DNA of 64,000 nucleotides. Source: Pseudomonas putida. GTDB lineage: Bacteria > Pseudomonadota > Gammaproteobacteria > Pseudomonadales > Pseudomonadaceae. Positions 47,016 to 55,899 of this stretch are shown here, in pieces. Under the pieces are notes generated by a model. The model did not search any database. It saw nothing but the letters and a program-made list of their open reading frames with translations, and was not told the DNA's origin. A program made the position numbers and the translations under genes. The first letter of the stretch is position 1. Every line of letters begins with the position of its first letter. The DNA is taken from positions 842,001-906,000 of the forward strand of contig NZ_CP109603.1 of assembly GCF_025905425.1 (NCBI RefSeq). Direction: 5' to 3'.

Positions 47016-47801
47016 TTAGAAGTGGACTTTGACCAGGGCGCTTGCGACGCTCTGGTTGCTGTCCACATTGCCGCGGCTGTCGATGCCGTACTTGTCCTTC
47101 CAGTAGCTGTATTCAAACCCCACGTACAACTGCTTGGCGCCCAGGTTCAGGGCTTTGCCCAGGTCGTATTTGACCTGTGGGTTGAACTGCAGGTTGGCGT
47201 GGTAGGTGCCACGGCGGGTCTGGTCGTTGTCCACTACCCAGTCCATGTAGCCATCGATGAGGATGTCGGACCTGCCCACGGGAATGGTGTACGACCAGGC
47301 CGGGGTAATCTGCCAGACATTGTCCCCAGGGCGGCTGCCCTCGGTGTTGCGCAGGTAGAAGTTCAGGGTGAAATAGTTGAAGCCGGGGACGGCCAGGTCA
47401 AAGCCTGGGCCGATCAGGTAGGCCTCGTTGTCGCCTTCGCCTCGCTCGTAGGTCATGGCGATGAGCACGTCCTTGATCGGGCCGAACTCGAACTTGTGGC
47501 CGGTCATCTTGCCAAGCGACAGGCGTGGGCTGAACTCACCGTAGTAGGTGGTCACGCCTTTGCTGCGGTCGGCCTTGCCGTTGTAGAAAATCTTGTCGAC
47601 GAACATGAAGGTGTCGCCGTACTTCCATTTGTTGGCGTGCTCGAACGTGATGGTCTGCTGGATATCAGGGTTGACCTTGAAGTCCTTGCCGTACAGGTAG
47701 CTCAGGCTTTCGCCGTGCCATTGCAGCCATTCGCCTGCATGCGAGGGGAGGGTGGCCAGCAGGCTGCTGCCCAACAACAGGGACGTGGTGATGCGCTTCA
47801 T
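47016..47801 (-). CDS. Tsx-like nucleoside-specific outer-membrane porin (copy 2)
   Basis: 261 residues with signal peptide (ending PSHA/GEWLQW) and the same barrel pattern as copy 1, ending SALVKVHF. In one 53-residue stretch after the signal, 38 positions are identical to copy 1, so the pair arose by tandem duplication. Substrate specificity may have diverged. Downstream of the urate/xanthine permease gene on the same strand, hinting at joint purine uptake. Confidence 0.85.
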   Translation of the reverse strand: MKRITTSLLLGSSLLATLPSHAGEWLQWHGESLSYLYGKDFKVNPDIQQTITFEHANKWKYGDTFMFVDKIFYNGKADRSKGVTTYYGEFSPRLSLGKMTGHKFEFGPIKDVLIAMTYERGEGDNEAYLIGPGFDLAVPGFNYFTLNFYLRNTEGSRPGDNVWQITPAWSYTIPVGRSDILIDGYMDWVVDNDQTRRGTYHANLQFNPQVKYDLGKALNLGAKQLYVGFEYSYWKDKYGIDSRGNVDSNQSVASALVKVHF

Positions 47802-47915
47802 GTCGTGATTCCCGGACTTATTGTTTTTGTTGGCGGTTTTTTTAGCGCGCAGGGGCGCCCCGAGCGGCCCATTCCGGCGGGCCGACGGTATAGCGGTTAC
47901 TGCGGGTGTGAGTGA

Positions 47916-47937
47916 GGGGCGGCCATTGCGCCGCCCC
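47916..47937 (-). terminator. Strong hairpin after the NCS2 permease gene
   Basis: GGGGCGGC and GCCGCCCC pair perfectly around a six-base loop eight bases past the permease stop. The T-run is poor, so termination is probable but not certain. Confidence 0.55.
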
Positions 47938-47944
47938 GTCTGGC

Positions 47945-49300
47945 TCAGTGCTGGTGACAGGCGTCGTTATGCGCCGCGCGGTCGGCACCACCTAAGATGT
48001 TGAACAGCACGTTCAACACCAGGGCGCTGACCGTGGCCATGGCGATGCCACTGTGGGTGATCGGTTCCATCCACTGCGGCATCTGTGCGAAGAACTCCGG
48101 GCGCACCACTGGGATCAACCCAAAGCCGACGCTCACCGCAACCAGCAACTGGTTGCGACGGTCGCCGATGTCCGCTTCCTGAAGGATCTTGATCCCGGTG
48201 GCGGTGACCATGCCGAACATGGCAATGGACGCGCCGCCCAGTACCGCAGGCGGGATCGAGGCGATCAGGAAGGCCGCCTTGGGCAGCAGGCTGAGCAGGA
48301 TCAACAGCGCGCCAGCCACGATGGTGACGAAGCGGCAGCGTACCCCGGTCATCTGCACCAGGCCGATGTTCTGCGCGAACGAGGAGTGGGTGAAGGTGTT
48401 GAAGAACCCGGCGATGAACGACGCACCGGCGTCGCACAGCAGGCCACGGCGGAGCATGCCTGGGGTGACTTCACGATCGGTTACCTTGCCCAGGGCCAGG
48501 AACATGCCCGTGGACTCGACGAAGATGATCACCACCACCAGGCACATCGACAGGATCGGTGCCAGGCTGAAGGTCGGCATGCCGAAGTGCAGTGGGGTGA
48601 CCACTTGCAGCCACGGTGCGTCTTTCAGGCCCGTCAGGTCGACCATGCCGATGGAGCCGGCCAGGATGTAACCCAGGCCCATGCCCACCAGCACCGACAC
48701 GTTGACCCAGAAGCCACGCATGAAGCGGTTGATGAGCAGGATCACGGCCAGTACCAGGCCTGCGACCATCAGGTAGATGGGCGAGCCGAAGGCTTCTGCC
48801 TCATGGCCGCCACCGGCCCAGTTGACTGCCACCGGGAACAGCGACAGGCCGATCGAGGTAATGACGGTACCGGTGACCAGCGGTGGGAAGAAGCGGACGA
48901 CCTTGGACATGAACGGCGCGATCAGCATGCCGAAGAACCCGGCGGCGATGGTCGCTCCGAAAATCCCCTGCAAGCCGACGCCGGGCATGCCGGCCATGGC
49001 CACCATGCTGCCGACGGCCGCGAAACTGGCGCCCATCATCACTGGCATGCGAATCCCTACCGGGCCGATACCGAACGACTGGATGATGGTGGCGACGCCC
49101 GCGACCAGCAGGTCGGCGTTGATCAGGAAAGCGACTTCTTCACGGGACAATCCGGCGGCTTGGCCAATGATCAAAGGCACGGCAATCGCGCCTCCGTACA
49201 TCAGCAGAACGTGTTGCAGGCCAACCAGGATCAGTTGGAACAGGGGCAGAGGCTCTCGCGGCGGCGCAACAGGGATGTACGCCATGCGTGACTCGGACAT
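47945..49300 (-). CDS. NCS2/NAT-family urate/xanthine (uracil) permease
   Basis: A 451-residue permease with about twelve to fourteen helices and the NAT signature region (FVESTGMFLALGKVTDREV...; GLLCDAGASFIAGFFNTFTHSSFAQNIGLVQMTGV). Substrate is likely urate or xanthine given position next to puuD. ATG 49300. Confidence 0.88.
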   Translation of the reverse strand: MSESRMAYIPVAPPREPLPLFQLILVGLQHVLLMYGGAIAVPLIIGQAAGLSREEVAFLINADLLVAGVATIIQSFGIGPVGIRMPVMMGASFAAVGSMVAMAGMPGVGLQGIFGATIAAGFFGMLIAPFMSKVVRFFPPLVTGTVITSIGLSLFPVAVNWAGGGHEAEAFGSPIYLMVAGLVLAVILLINRFMRGFWVNVSVLVGMGLGYILAGSIGMVDLTGLKDAPWLQVVTPLHFGMPTFSLAPILSMCLVVVIIFVESTGMFLALGKVTDREVTPGMLRRGLLCDAGASFIAGFFNTFTHSSFAQNIGLVQMTGVRCRFVTIVAGALLILLSLLPKAAFLIASIPPAVLGGASIAMFGMVTATGIKILQEADIGDRRNQLLVAVSVGFGLIPVVRPEFFAQMPQWMEPITHSGIAMATVSALVLNVLFNILGGADRAAHNDACHQH

Positions 49301-49408
49301 GCAGCACCTCGAGTTTTGTTTTTATTCTCGGATCCAAGCGCCAGGCTGCAGGCCTGGGCGCTCGATGCTTGCTAGTTGCGTATTGCCTTGAAGCAGAGGC
49401 CGGACATG

Positions 49409-49444
49409 CCGGCCTCTTCGCGGGTAAACCCGCTCCCACAGGGA
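49409..49444. repeat. Single REP element
   Basis: GGCCTCTTCGCGGGTAAACC followed by CGCTCCCACAGGG, between puuD and the permease gene, no inverted partner. Confidence 0.8.
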
Positions 49445-49463
49445 GCGGAGTGTGCCCGGTGCA

Positions 49464-50783
49464 TCAGTTGACCGGGGCGCCTTTGGCGATCCAGTCACCG
49501 ACGAGCTTGCGCTCTTCGGTGGTCATCTGGGTGATGTTGCCCAGCGGCATGATCTGGCTGGCAACCGCTTGCGCCTGAATGCGCGCGGCCTGGGCCTGGA
49601 TCTGCTGCGGGGTATCGAACATCACACCGGCAGGGGCGGCGCTGAACAGTGGGCTGGTCGGTTTGGACGAGTGGCACACGGTGCAGCGTTCCTGGATGAC
49701 ATTGTGGATCTTGTCGAAGCTGTCGCCGCCTGCCTGGGCAGTGGCTTGCGCTGGTGCCGCGGCGGGGGCTTCGGCGGCCTTGGTGGCTTCCTCGGCGCGC
49801 AGTTCGGCAGCGGTCTTGCCGCCGACGGCGGTGGCGGGCAGCGGCTGGTACTCGACTTTCGCAGCAGCTTGCTCAGGGCTGACGGCCATCGGCTTCGGGC
49901 CGGTGACGTAGGCCAGGCAGATCATCGCCAGGGCGCCGACGGGCAGGGTCCAGGCGTACTTGGCGCTGTCATGGCGGGTGTTGAAGTAGTGACGGATCAA
50001 TACCGCAGCCACTGCAATGCCGGCCAGGATCAGCCAGTTGTACTGGCTGCCGTAGGTGCTCGGGAAGTGGTTGCTGATCATGATGAACAGCACCGGCAGG
50101 GTGAAGTAGTTGTTGTGACGCGAACGCAGCAGGCCCTTGGCCGGCAGGCGCGGGTCGGGGGTAGTGTTGGCTTCGATCGCGGCTACCAGCTGGCGCTGGG
50201 CAGGCATGATGATGCGGAACACGTTACCGACCATGATGGTGCCGATGATCGCGCCGGTGTGCAGATACGCGCCACGGCCGCTGAATACCAGGCTGAAGCC
50301 CCAGCAGGCAGCGATGATCAGCACGAACAGCACGCCGCCCAGCAGCATCGGGCGCTTGCCCAGCGGCGAGTCGCAGAGCAGGTCGTAGATGAACCAGCCG
50401 GCCACCAGCGAACCGATACCAATGGCCACGCCCTCGGCACCGCTCAGGGTGCTGCCAGGGGCCAGCAGGTACAGGGTCGGGTTCCAGTAGAACACCACGC
50501 ACAGCAGGGCGATACCGGACATCCAGGTGAAGTAGGCTTCCCATTTGAACCAGTGCAGGTTCTCGGGCATTTTCGGGGGTGCCAGCTTGTACTTTTCAAG
50601 GTGGTAGATACCACCGCCGTGGATGGCCCAAAGGTCACCCGACAGCCCGTCACGCGGATTGCTCCGGTTCAGGTTGTTTTCCAGCCAGACGAAGTAAAAC
50701 GATGCACCGATCCAGGCGACACCGGTGATCATGTGAACCCAGCGAATGCTCAGGTTCAGCCATTCGTGAAGGTGTGCTTCCAC
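49464..50783 (-). CDS. puuD: PuuD, membrane urate hydroxylase with cytochrome c domain
   Basis: 439 residues: an N-terminal multi-helix membrane domain beginning MEAHLHEWLNLSIRWVHMIT with conserved His and Trp, an Ala/Pro-rich linker, and a C-terminal cytochrome c domain with heme motif CTVCH (about residue 366). It oxidises urate to 5-hydroxyisourate and passes electrons to the respiratory chain, replacing soluble uricase. The Ccm system in this window would attach its heme. Confidence 0.93.
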   Translation of the reverse strand: MEAHLHEWLNLSIRWVHMITGVAWIGASFYFVWLENNLNRSNPRDGLSGDLWAIHGGGIYHLEKYKLAPPKMPENLHWFKWEAYFTWMSGIALLCVVFYWNPTLYLLAPGSTLSGAEGVAIGIGSLVAGWFIYDLLCDSPLGKRPMLLGGVLFVLIIAACWGFSLVFSGRGAYLHTGAIIGTIMVGNVFRIIMPAQRQLVAAIEANTTPDPRLPAKGLLRSRHNNYFTLPVLFIMISNHFPSTYGSQYNWLILAGIAVAAVLIRHYFNTRHDSAKYAWTLPVGALAMICLAYVTGPKPMAVSPEQAAAKVEYQPLPATAVGGKTAAELRAEEATKAAEAPAAAPAQATAQAGGDSFDKIHNVIQERCTVCHSSKPTSPLFSAAPAGVMFDTPQQIQAQAARIQAQAVASQIMPLGNITQMTTEERKLVGDWIAKGAPVN

Positions 50784-50826
50784 AGTATGTACCTCTGCCG
50801 ATCACCTTACGATGATCGACCTTTTC

Positions 50827-51330
50827 TTATTGGTGGGGATTGAGGATCAGCATCTGTTCCTCGGTGAAGTAATGCTCATCGCAGTTGTTGCCAGAACCAC
50901 TGCGATCAACCACCAGGAAATCATCCCGCTTTTCGATCGTCAGCACCGGGTGGTGCCAGACGCCGCGATGGTAATTGATGCCCTGCCTGCCGTTACTGCG
51001 GAAGGCGCGGACCAAACCTGATACAGGTGCATCGCCAACGGGCGCGACCACGATCAGAAAGGGGTTGCCGAGCAGCGGGATGAAAGCCTGGCTGCCCAGC
51101 GGATGGCGTTCCAGCATGCGTACGGTCAGCGGCATGTCCAGCGCGTCGGCGCGGAAGATGCTGATGATCGCCTTGTCTTCAGGCTCGGCGGTTTCGACCG
51201 TGGCGAGCTTGTGAAAGCGCATGGTCGAGCCGTTGTTGATCATGAAGTGGTCACTGCCATCGGTTTCGATCACGTCACCGAACGGGGCGAAGGCTTCTTT
51301 GGTCAGGGGCTCGATCATCAGGGTGCGCAT
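50827..51330 (-). CDS. allA: AllA, ureidoglycolate lyase
   Basis: A 167-residue cupin-like enzyme that splits ureidoglycolate into glyoxylate and urea: IEPLTKEAFAPFGDVIET, SIFRADALDMPLTVRMLERHPLGSQAFIPL, GINYHRGVWHHPVL with metal-binding His residues. Upstream lies uraD with a 58-base gap, where allantoicase is often found. Confidence 0.93.
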   Translation of the reverse strand: MRTLMIEPLTKEAFAPFGDVIETDGSDHFMINNGSTMRFHKLATVETAEPEDKAIISIFRADALDMPLTVRMLERHPLGSQAFIPLLGNPFLIVVAPVGDAPVSGLVRAFRSNGRQGINYHRGVWHHPVLTIEKRDDFLVVDRSGSGNNCDEHYFTEEQMLILNPHQ

Positions 51331-51388
51331 GCGGTTATCTCTTCTAAGTTCGTTATTCTGGATAAGGCTCTAACGTTGCTGCGGCGTT

Positions 51389-51904
51389 TTACAGCTGCAG
51401 CAGGCGGAACAGGGCGATCAGGTTGATCTGCGCCAAGGCTTCCTTGAATTCGGCATCGCTGTCGTTGTGGATGCGTTTTTCGAAAGCGGCGAGGATCTGG
51501 TGCCGGTTGCTGCCCTTCACGGCCATGATGAAGGGGAACTGGAACTTGGCCTTGTAGGCGTCGTTGAGCTCGGTGAAACGGGCGAACTCTTCGGCGGTGC
51601 ACTGGTGGATACCGGCGCCGGCCTGCTCGTTGGTGCTCGATTCGGTCAGCTCGCCCTGGATGGCGGCTTTGCCGGCCAGGTCCGGGTGAGCGTTGATCAG
51701 GGCCAGTTGGTCGGCGTGGTTGGCGCTGAGCAGGATGTCGCTCATGCGCTGGTGCAGTGCCTCGATTTCGTCCAGTTCGCTCAGGTTGCCCAGGTCATAA
51801 GCTTTTTCAGCGACCCACGGCGAGTGCTCGTAGATGTCGGCGAAGGTGGCGACGAACGCGTCACGGCCCAGGGTCGATGGCTTGAGGGTCTTGAAGGCGG
51901 TCAT
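51389..51904 (-). CDS. uraD: UraD, 2-oxo-4-hydroxy-4-carboxy-5-ureidoimidazoline decarboxylase
   Basis: A 171-residue all-helical enzyme that turns OHCU into (S)-allantoin. FVATFADIYEHSPWVAEKAY (catalytic His), HPDLAGKAA and FEKRIHNDSDAEFKEALAQI match the family. Its ATG shares a base with the stop of puuE (TGATG arrangement). Confidence 0.93.
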   Translation of the reverse strand: MTAFKTLKPSTLGRDAFVATFADIYEHSPWVAEKAYDLGNLSELDEIEALHQRMSDILLSANHADQLALINAHPDLAGKAAIQGELTESSTNEQAGAGIHQCTAEEFARFTELNDAYKAKFQFPFIMAVKGSNRHQILAAFEKRIHNDSDAEFKEALAQINLIALFRLLQL

Positions 51905-52830
51905 CAGGCGTTCTCTTTCTTGTACGGGTGGGTGGTGTGCCAGTGGCGGGCGATGTCCGCGCGACGGGCGAACCAGACCTGGTCATGGCTTTTGGCGTAG
52001 TCGACGAAACGCTTGAGCGCGGCCAGGCGCGCTGGGCGGCCGACCAGGCGGCAGTGCAGGCCGATGGAAAGCATCTTCGGTGCTTCGGCGCCTTCTTCGT
52101 ACAGCACATCGAAGGCGTCTTTAAGGTACTGGAAGAACTGCTCGCCGCAGTTGAAGCCCTGTACCTGAGTGAAGCGCATGTCGTTGGTGTCCAGGGTGTA
52201 GGGGATCACCAGGTGCGGCTTGCCGGTCGGGTTGTTCGGCTCCCAGTAGGGCAGGTCGTCGTCGTAGGTGTCGCTGTCATAGAGGAAGCCACCTTCCTCC
52301 ATCACCAGGCGGCGGGTGTTCGGGCCGGTGCGGCCGGTGTACCAGCCCACCGGGCGCTCGCCGGTCAGTTCGGTGAGGATGCGGATGGCTTCGAGCATGT
52401 GCTCGCGCTCTTGCGCCTCGTCCATGTTCTGGTAGTCGATCCAGCGGTAGCCGTGGCTGCAGATCTCGTGGCCGGCTTCGGCCATGGCGCGGATCACGTC
52501 GGGGTGGCGCTGGGCGGCCATGGCCACGGCGAACACGGTCAGCGGTACGCCGCTGTCCTTGAACAGCTTGAGCAGGCGCCACACGCCGGCACGGCTGCCG
52601 TACTCGTACAGCGACTCCATGCTCATGTTGCGCTGGCCCTGCAACGGCTGGGCGGCGACCATCTCGGACAGGAAGGCTTCGGACTCTTTGTCACCGTGCA
52701 GGATGTTGCGCTCGCCACCTTCTTCGTAATTGAGGACGAAAGACAGCGCAATGCGGGCGTTGCCCGGCCATTGCGGGTGAGGTGGGTTGTTGCCGTAACC
52801 GATCAGGTCGCGAGGATAGTCAGCGCTCAC
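51904..52830 (-). CDS. puuE: PuuE, allantoinase of the polysaccharide-deacetylase fold
   Basis: A 308-residue NodB-like TIM-barrel protein (SFVLNYEEGGE, VTVFAVAMAAQRHPDVIRAMAEAGHEICSHGYRW, GWYTGRTGPNTRRL). PuuE is the metal-independent allantoinase common in pseudomonads and opens the allantoin ring to allantoate. First gene of the - strand puuE-uraD-allA run, with the TTGTATACAA site upstream. Confidence 0.93.
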   Translation of the reverse strand: MSADYPRDLIGYGNNPPHPQWPGNARIALSFVLNYEEGGERNILHGDKESEAFLSEMVAAQPLQGQRNMSMESLYEYGSRAGVWRLLKLFKDSGVPLTVFAVAMAAQRHPDVIRAMAEAGHEICSHGYRWIDYQNMDEAQEREHMLEAIRILTELTGERPVGWYTGRTGPNTRRLVMEEGGFLYDSDTYDDDLPYWEPNNPTGKPHLVIPYTLDTNDMRFTQVQGFNCGEQFFQYLKDAFDVLYEEGAEAPKMLSIGLHCRLVGRPARLAALKRFVDYAKSHDQVWFARRADIARHWHTTHPYKKENA

Positions 52831-52905
52831 TGCAGTCTTCCTTCTTGTGCGTTAGTGCGGGGGTGGGCGGACCGCGTCGGTATGTCGCACCACCGGATGG
52901 GCTGA

Positions 52906-52915
52906 TTGTATACAA
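52906..52915. promoter_or_regulatory. TTGTATACAA operator candidate upstream of puuE
   Basis: A perfect palindrome 75 bases before the puuE ATG (52830). On the - strand it reads TTGTATACAATC, overlapping TACAAT. Confidence 0.65.
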
Positions 52916-53088
52916 CTTCTGAAATCTTTTGTAAGCCTGTTTTTCCGCATTTCTTCCCTTTTGTCGCTTGAGAATCCCTTGCAATAAACCTGCCTGCTTG
53001 GTCAGCTAATGACGTCGACGTCGGCATGGTGCCTGTATTTGCGACGGATAGGGGCTTTGCCAAGGGCGCGACAGACGGGTTCAAAAAA

Positions 53089-53098
53089 TTGTGTACAA
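53089..53098. promoter_or_regulatory. TTGTGTACAA operator candidate upstream of hiuH
   Basis: The palindrome extends to AAATTGTGTACAATTT, symmetric apart from the central G. TACAAT (53094-53099) may be the -10 of hiuH. Confidence 0.65.
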
Positions 53099-53206
53099 TT
53101 TAGCGATGGAATGTCTTAATAACGTCATTCCCGCACATCGCAGGCCGGTTGGCGTGATGATGGCCGTGTATTTTTTGCCCACAGATTGAACAAGAGGCGA
53201 CAAGCA

Positions 53207-53560
53207 ATGGGACGTTTGACCACACACGTACTGGATGCCGCGCATGGCTGCCCGGGCAGCTCGATCAAGGTCGAGCTGTACCGTGTCGAAGGCCAGCAGC
53301 TGGAGCTGGTGAACACCGCCCTGACCAACAGCGATGGCCGCGTCGATGCGCCGTTGTTGCAGGGTGACGATTACCGTACTGGCGTTTATCAGTTGCAGTT
53401 CAGCGCTGGCGATTACTACCGCGCTCGCGGTGTGCAACTGCCGGCCCAGGCGTTTTTGGATGTTGTCGTGCTGCGCTTTGGCATCGACGAGCAGCAAGAT
53501 CACTACCACGTGCCCCTGCTGATCTCGCCGTATAGCTATTCGACCTATCGCGGAAGCTAG
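53207..53560 (+). CDS. hiuH: HiuH (PucM/UraH), 5-hydroxyisourate hydrolase
   Basis: A 117-residue transthyretin-like protein ending in YRGS, the signature C-terminus of HIUases, with THVLDAAHGCPG (active-site His) and FSAGDYYRARG. It converts 5-hydroxyisourate to OHCU between PuuD and UraD. ATG 53207 fits the family start and the AGAGG purines; an upstream ATG-less extension is not used. Confidence 0.94.
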   Translation: MGRLTTHVLDAAHGCPGSSIKVELYRVEGQQLELVNTALTNSDGRVDAPLLQGDDYRTGVYQLQFSAGDYYRARGVQLPAQAFLDVVVLRFGIDEQQDHYHVPLLISPYSYSTYRGS

Positions 53561-53593
53561 TTGGTCGCTAGAAGAATCTTCGTAGGTCCTTTG

Positions 53594-53624
53594 GCCCGCT
53601 CTCACACTGGCGGGCTTTTTTTAT
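53594..53624 (+). terminator. Rho-independent terminator after hiuH
   Basis: GCCCGC and GCGGGC pair around a ten-base loop, followed by TTTTTTTATT. It lies close to the stop of the opposing RHS gene (53621) and is likely to serve + strand hiuH. Confidence 0.85.
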
Positions 53625-54364
53625 TGGCGAATGGCGGTTCGTTGATTTGTTGGCGCGGACAGTATCCGGCCTGTTTTGTAGTCTGAGTGAACTGCAGCAC
53701 CTACCATGATCCCACCTGCAGAGTTGAAGGTGAGCCCCACCACTGCAGCCCCCACCTGTTCAATGTTACCGCGTTGCCAGGCATCTACTGCCACTTGGCC
53801 CCACTCGAAACTCGAACCGAAGAACAGCGTCGGCTCGCTCAAACTGCTTTTCTTGTTTGCGTTCAAACTGGCTGAGGCATTCTGTGATCGCTGGATATAG
53901 CTGTCCGCTTTCCAGCTAGGAATGCTGCTATCCCCGTTGCTACCCAATGCCTTGTTGATGGACGCTGTGGCTTGCCCCCATCGGGAAGACGTGTCGACCT
54001 GCTCGTGTAGCTGTTTGCGTGTAGGGGAGAACTGTTCAACCGGAATATCGCCTGTGATGAATATATTCTTCATCGTTTTAGACACGCCTTTTAAAAAAGG
54101 GCTCCTTCCTTCGGGGTCGGTGAGGTTTATTGGGTCTCCCAGGCAATAGGCATAAGCATTCACGCCACCTTCTCTAAATGGGCTGTAACTGTCAGGGCTC
54201 AAGAACCTCATCAGCATGGGGCGGAATACCCTGTGGCCTTTACCGAGAGGGTAAGACCCGGAAACCGGATCCCGGAACTCGCCATTGAAACCAATCGGGC
54301 TTTTGCCTGCCTCTGAGTGGCCATAAGGGGTGTAAGCGCATATGCGCAGAGTGATGATGTTCAT
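53621..54364 (-). CDS. Orphan RHS repeat-associated core domain protein
   Basis: 247 residues. The first about 100 are the RHS core region: AYTPYGHSEAGKSPIGFNGE, then YPLGKGHRVFRPMLMRFLSPDSYSPF and GGVNAYAYCLGDPINLTDPEGR. The remaining about 150 are a variable tip of unknown function with no recognised toxin motif. It lacks the upstream YD repeats and N-terminal domain of full RHS toxins. There is no adjacent immunity gene visible. Lower GC than the purine genes around it points to lateral gain. Confidence 0.75.
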   Translation of the reverse strand: MNIITLRICAYTPYGHSEAGKSPIGFNGEFRDPVSGSYPLGKGHRVFRPMLMRFLSPDSYSPFREGGVNAYAYCLGDPINLTDPEGRSPFLKGVSKTMKNIFITGDIPVEQFSPTRKQLHEQVDTSSRWGQATASINKALGSNGDSSIPSWKADSYIQRSQNASASLNANKKSSLSEPTLFFGSSFEWGQVAVDAWQRGNIEQVGAAVVGLTFNSAGGIMVGAAVHSDYKTGRILSAPTNQRTAIRQ

Positions 54365-54448
54365 TGGGTATCTTCTGGAAATGACGCCTGTGCCGTTTGT
54401 ATCAAGTTCCGAAGGACTTCACAGCTAGTACAATTACCAGTCCGGTGC

Positions 54449-54484
54449 TGTGGGAACACCCCGGCAAGGCCGCTCTCACAGGGG
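54449..54484. repeat. Degenerate REP-like hairpin
   Basis: CTGTGGGAACAC...GCTCTCACAG is an imperfect palindrome resembling an eroded REP copy, between the RHS and azgA genes. Confidence 0.45.
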
Positions 54485-54512
54485 CGTATTTGCAGAGAAT
54501 GAGCGATGAACG

Positions 54513-54532
54513 AAGGGCGCCGAAGCGCCCTT
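54513..54532 (-). terminator. Hairpin after azgA
   Basis: AAGGGCGC (54513-54520) and GCGCCCTT (54525-54532) pair around a four-base CGAA/TTCG loop, 18 bases past the azgA stop on the - strand. The T-run is weak. Confidence 0.6.
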
Positions 54533-54549
54533 TGTCGACCGAGTGGAGG

Positions 54550-55899
54550 TCAGAGGAACACAAACTTGGCAATGAAAATCGCGCACAGCACCCACAGGCT
54601 GGCCGAGATCTCTTTGTACTTGCCGGTACCCGCCTTCAGCGCTACATAGGTGATGAAGCCCAGCGCAATACCGTCCGCCACCGAGAAGGTCAGCGGCATC
54701 ATGATGACTGTGACGATGGCCGGAATGCTGTCGGTGGCTTCGTCCCAGTGGATGTGCGCCATGCTGCCCATCATCAGCATCGCCACGTAGATCAGCGCAC
54801 CGGCGGTGGCATAGGCAGGAATCATCCCCGCCAGCGGGGCGAAGAACATCGCAGCGACGAATAGCAGGCCGACCACGACTGCAGTCAGGCCCGTACGCCC
54901 ACCCGCCGCAACCCCCGCAGCACTTTCCACATAGCTGGTCACTGGCGGCACACCTACCACGGCACCGAACACGCTTGAAGCACTGTCGGCCTTCAATGCC
55001 CGCGACAGGTTTTCGATGCGGCCATCCGCTGCCACCAGGTTGGCCCGCTGCGCCACGCCCATCAGCGTGCCAGCAGTGTCGAACATGTGCACGAACAGGA
55101 ATGCCAGCACCACGCTGATCATGCTGACGTTGAACACGCCGGCCACATCCATGGCCATCCAGGTGGGCGCCAGGCTTGGCGGCATCGACATCACCCCGCC
55201 AAATTTCACCAGGCCCAGGCCCCAACCGGCCAGGGTGACGCCGATGATGCTGATCAGGATCGCGCCGAATACCCGTTTGTAGCTGAGGATGGCAATCGAC
55301 AGGAAGCACACTGCCGCCAGCAGTGGGCCGGGTTCATGCAGCGAGCCCAGCTTGATCAGCGTGGCCGGGCTGTCGACGATGATGCCAGCAGTCTTGAGGC
55401 CGATCAGCCCGAGAAACAATCCGACGCCGGCCCCCATCGCATGGCGCAGGCTCACTGGGATGCTGTTGAGCAGCCATTCGCGCACTTTTGACAAGGTCAG
55501 GAACATGAACAGCACACCCGAGACGAACACTGCGCCCAGTGCCGTTTCCCAGTTGTAGCCCATGGTGCCGACCACGGTGTAGGTGAAGAAGGCGTTAAGC
55601 CCCATGCCCGGCGCCAGGCCCACCGGCCAGTTGGCGTACAGCCCCATCAGCAGGCAGCCCAGCGCGGCGGCGATGCAGGTGGCGACGAATGCCGCGCCGT
55701 GATCGATGCCGGCGTCGGCCATGATGTTGGGGTTGACGAAGATGATGTAGGCCATGGTGATGAAGGTGGTCACCCCGGCGATCATTTCGGTTTTGACGGT
55801 GCTGCCATGTTGCTTGAGTTTGAAAATCCGTTCCAGCCAGCTCGTTTCGAGCGGTGGGGCGAGATCCAGCGTAGGGGCTTCGGATTTGCGGCTTTCCAC
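54550..55899 (-). CDS. AzgA-type adenine/guanine/hypoxanthine permease
   Basis: A 449-residue permease with about twelve or more helices: EMIAGVTTFITMAYIIFVNP, GMGLNAFFTYTVV and MFDTAGTLMGVAQRANLV match the AzgA purine family. It imports adenine, guanine or hypoxanthine. GTG start with AGGAG eight bases upstream. It faces the gntR gene and shares a 353-base control region with operator candidates. Confidence 0.9.
   Translation of the reverse strand: MESRKSEAPTLDLAPPLETSWLERIFKLKQHGSTVKTEMIAGVTTFITMAYIIFVNPNIMADAGIDHGAAFVATCIAAALGCLLMGLYANWPVGLAPGMGLNAFFTYTVVGTMGYNWETALGAVFVSGVLFMFLTLSKVREWLLNSIPVSLRHAMGAGVGLFLGLIGLKTAGIIVDSPATLIKLGSLHEPGPLLAAVCFLSIAILSYKRVFGAILISIIGVTLAGWGLGLVKFGGVMSMPPSLAPTWMAMDVAGVFNVSMISVVLAFLFVHMFDTAGTLMGVAQRANLVAADGRIENLSRALKADSASSVFGAVVGVPPVTSYVESAAGVAAGGRTGLTAVVVGLLFVAAMFFAPLAGMIPAYATAGALIYVAMLMMGSMAHIHWDEATDSIPAIVTVIMMPLTFSVADGIALGFITYVALKAGTGKYKEISASLWVLCAIFIAKFVFL

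Larger units (their letters stand above)
52831..53206. other. 376-base divergent control region between puuE and hiuH
   Basis: No gene. It contains two operator candidates (52906-52915 and 53089-53098). Each carries a TACAAT that could be a -10: one read on the - strand toward puuE, the other on the + strand toward hiuH. The hiuH Shine-Dalgarno is AGAGGCGA. Confidence 0.7.
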
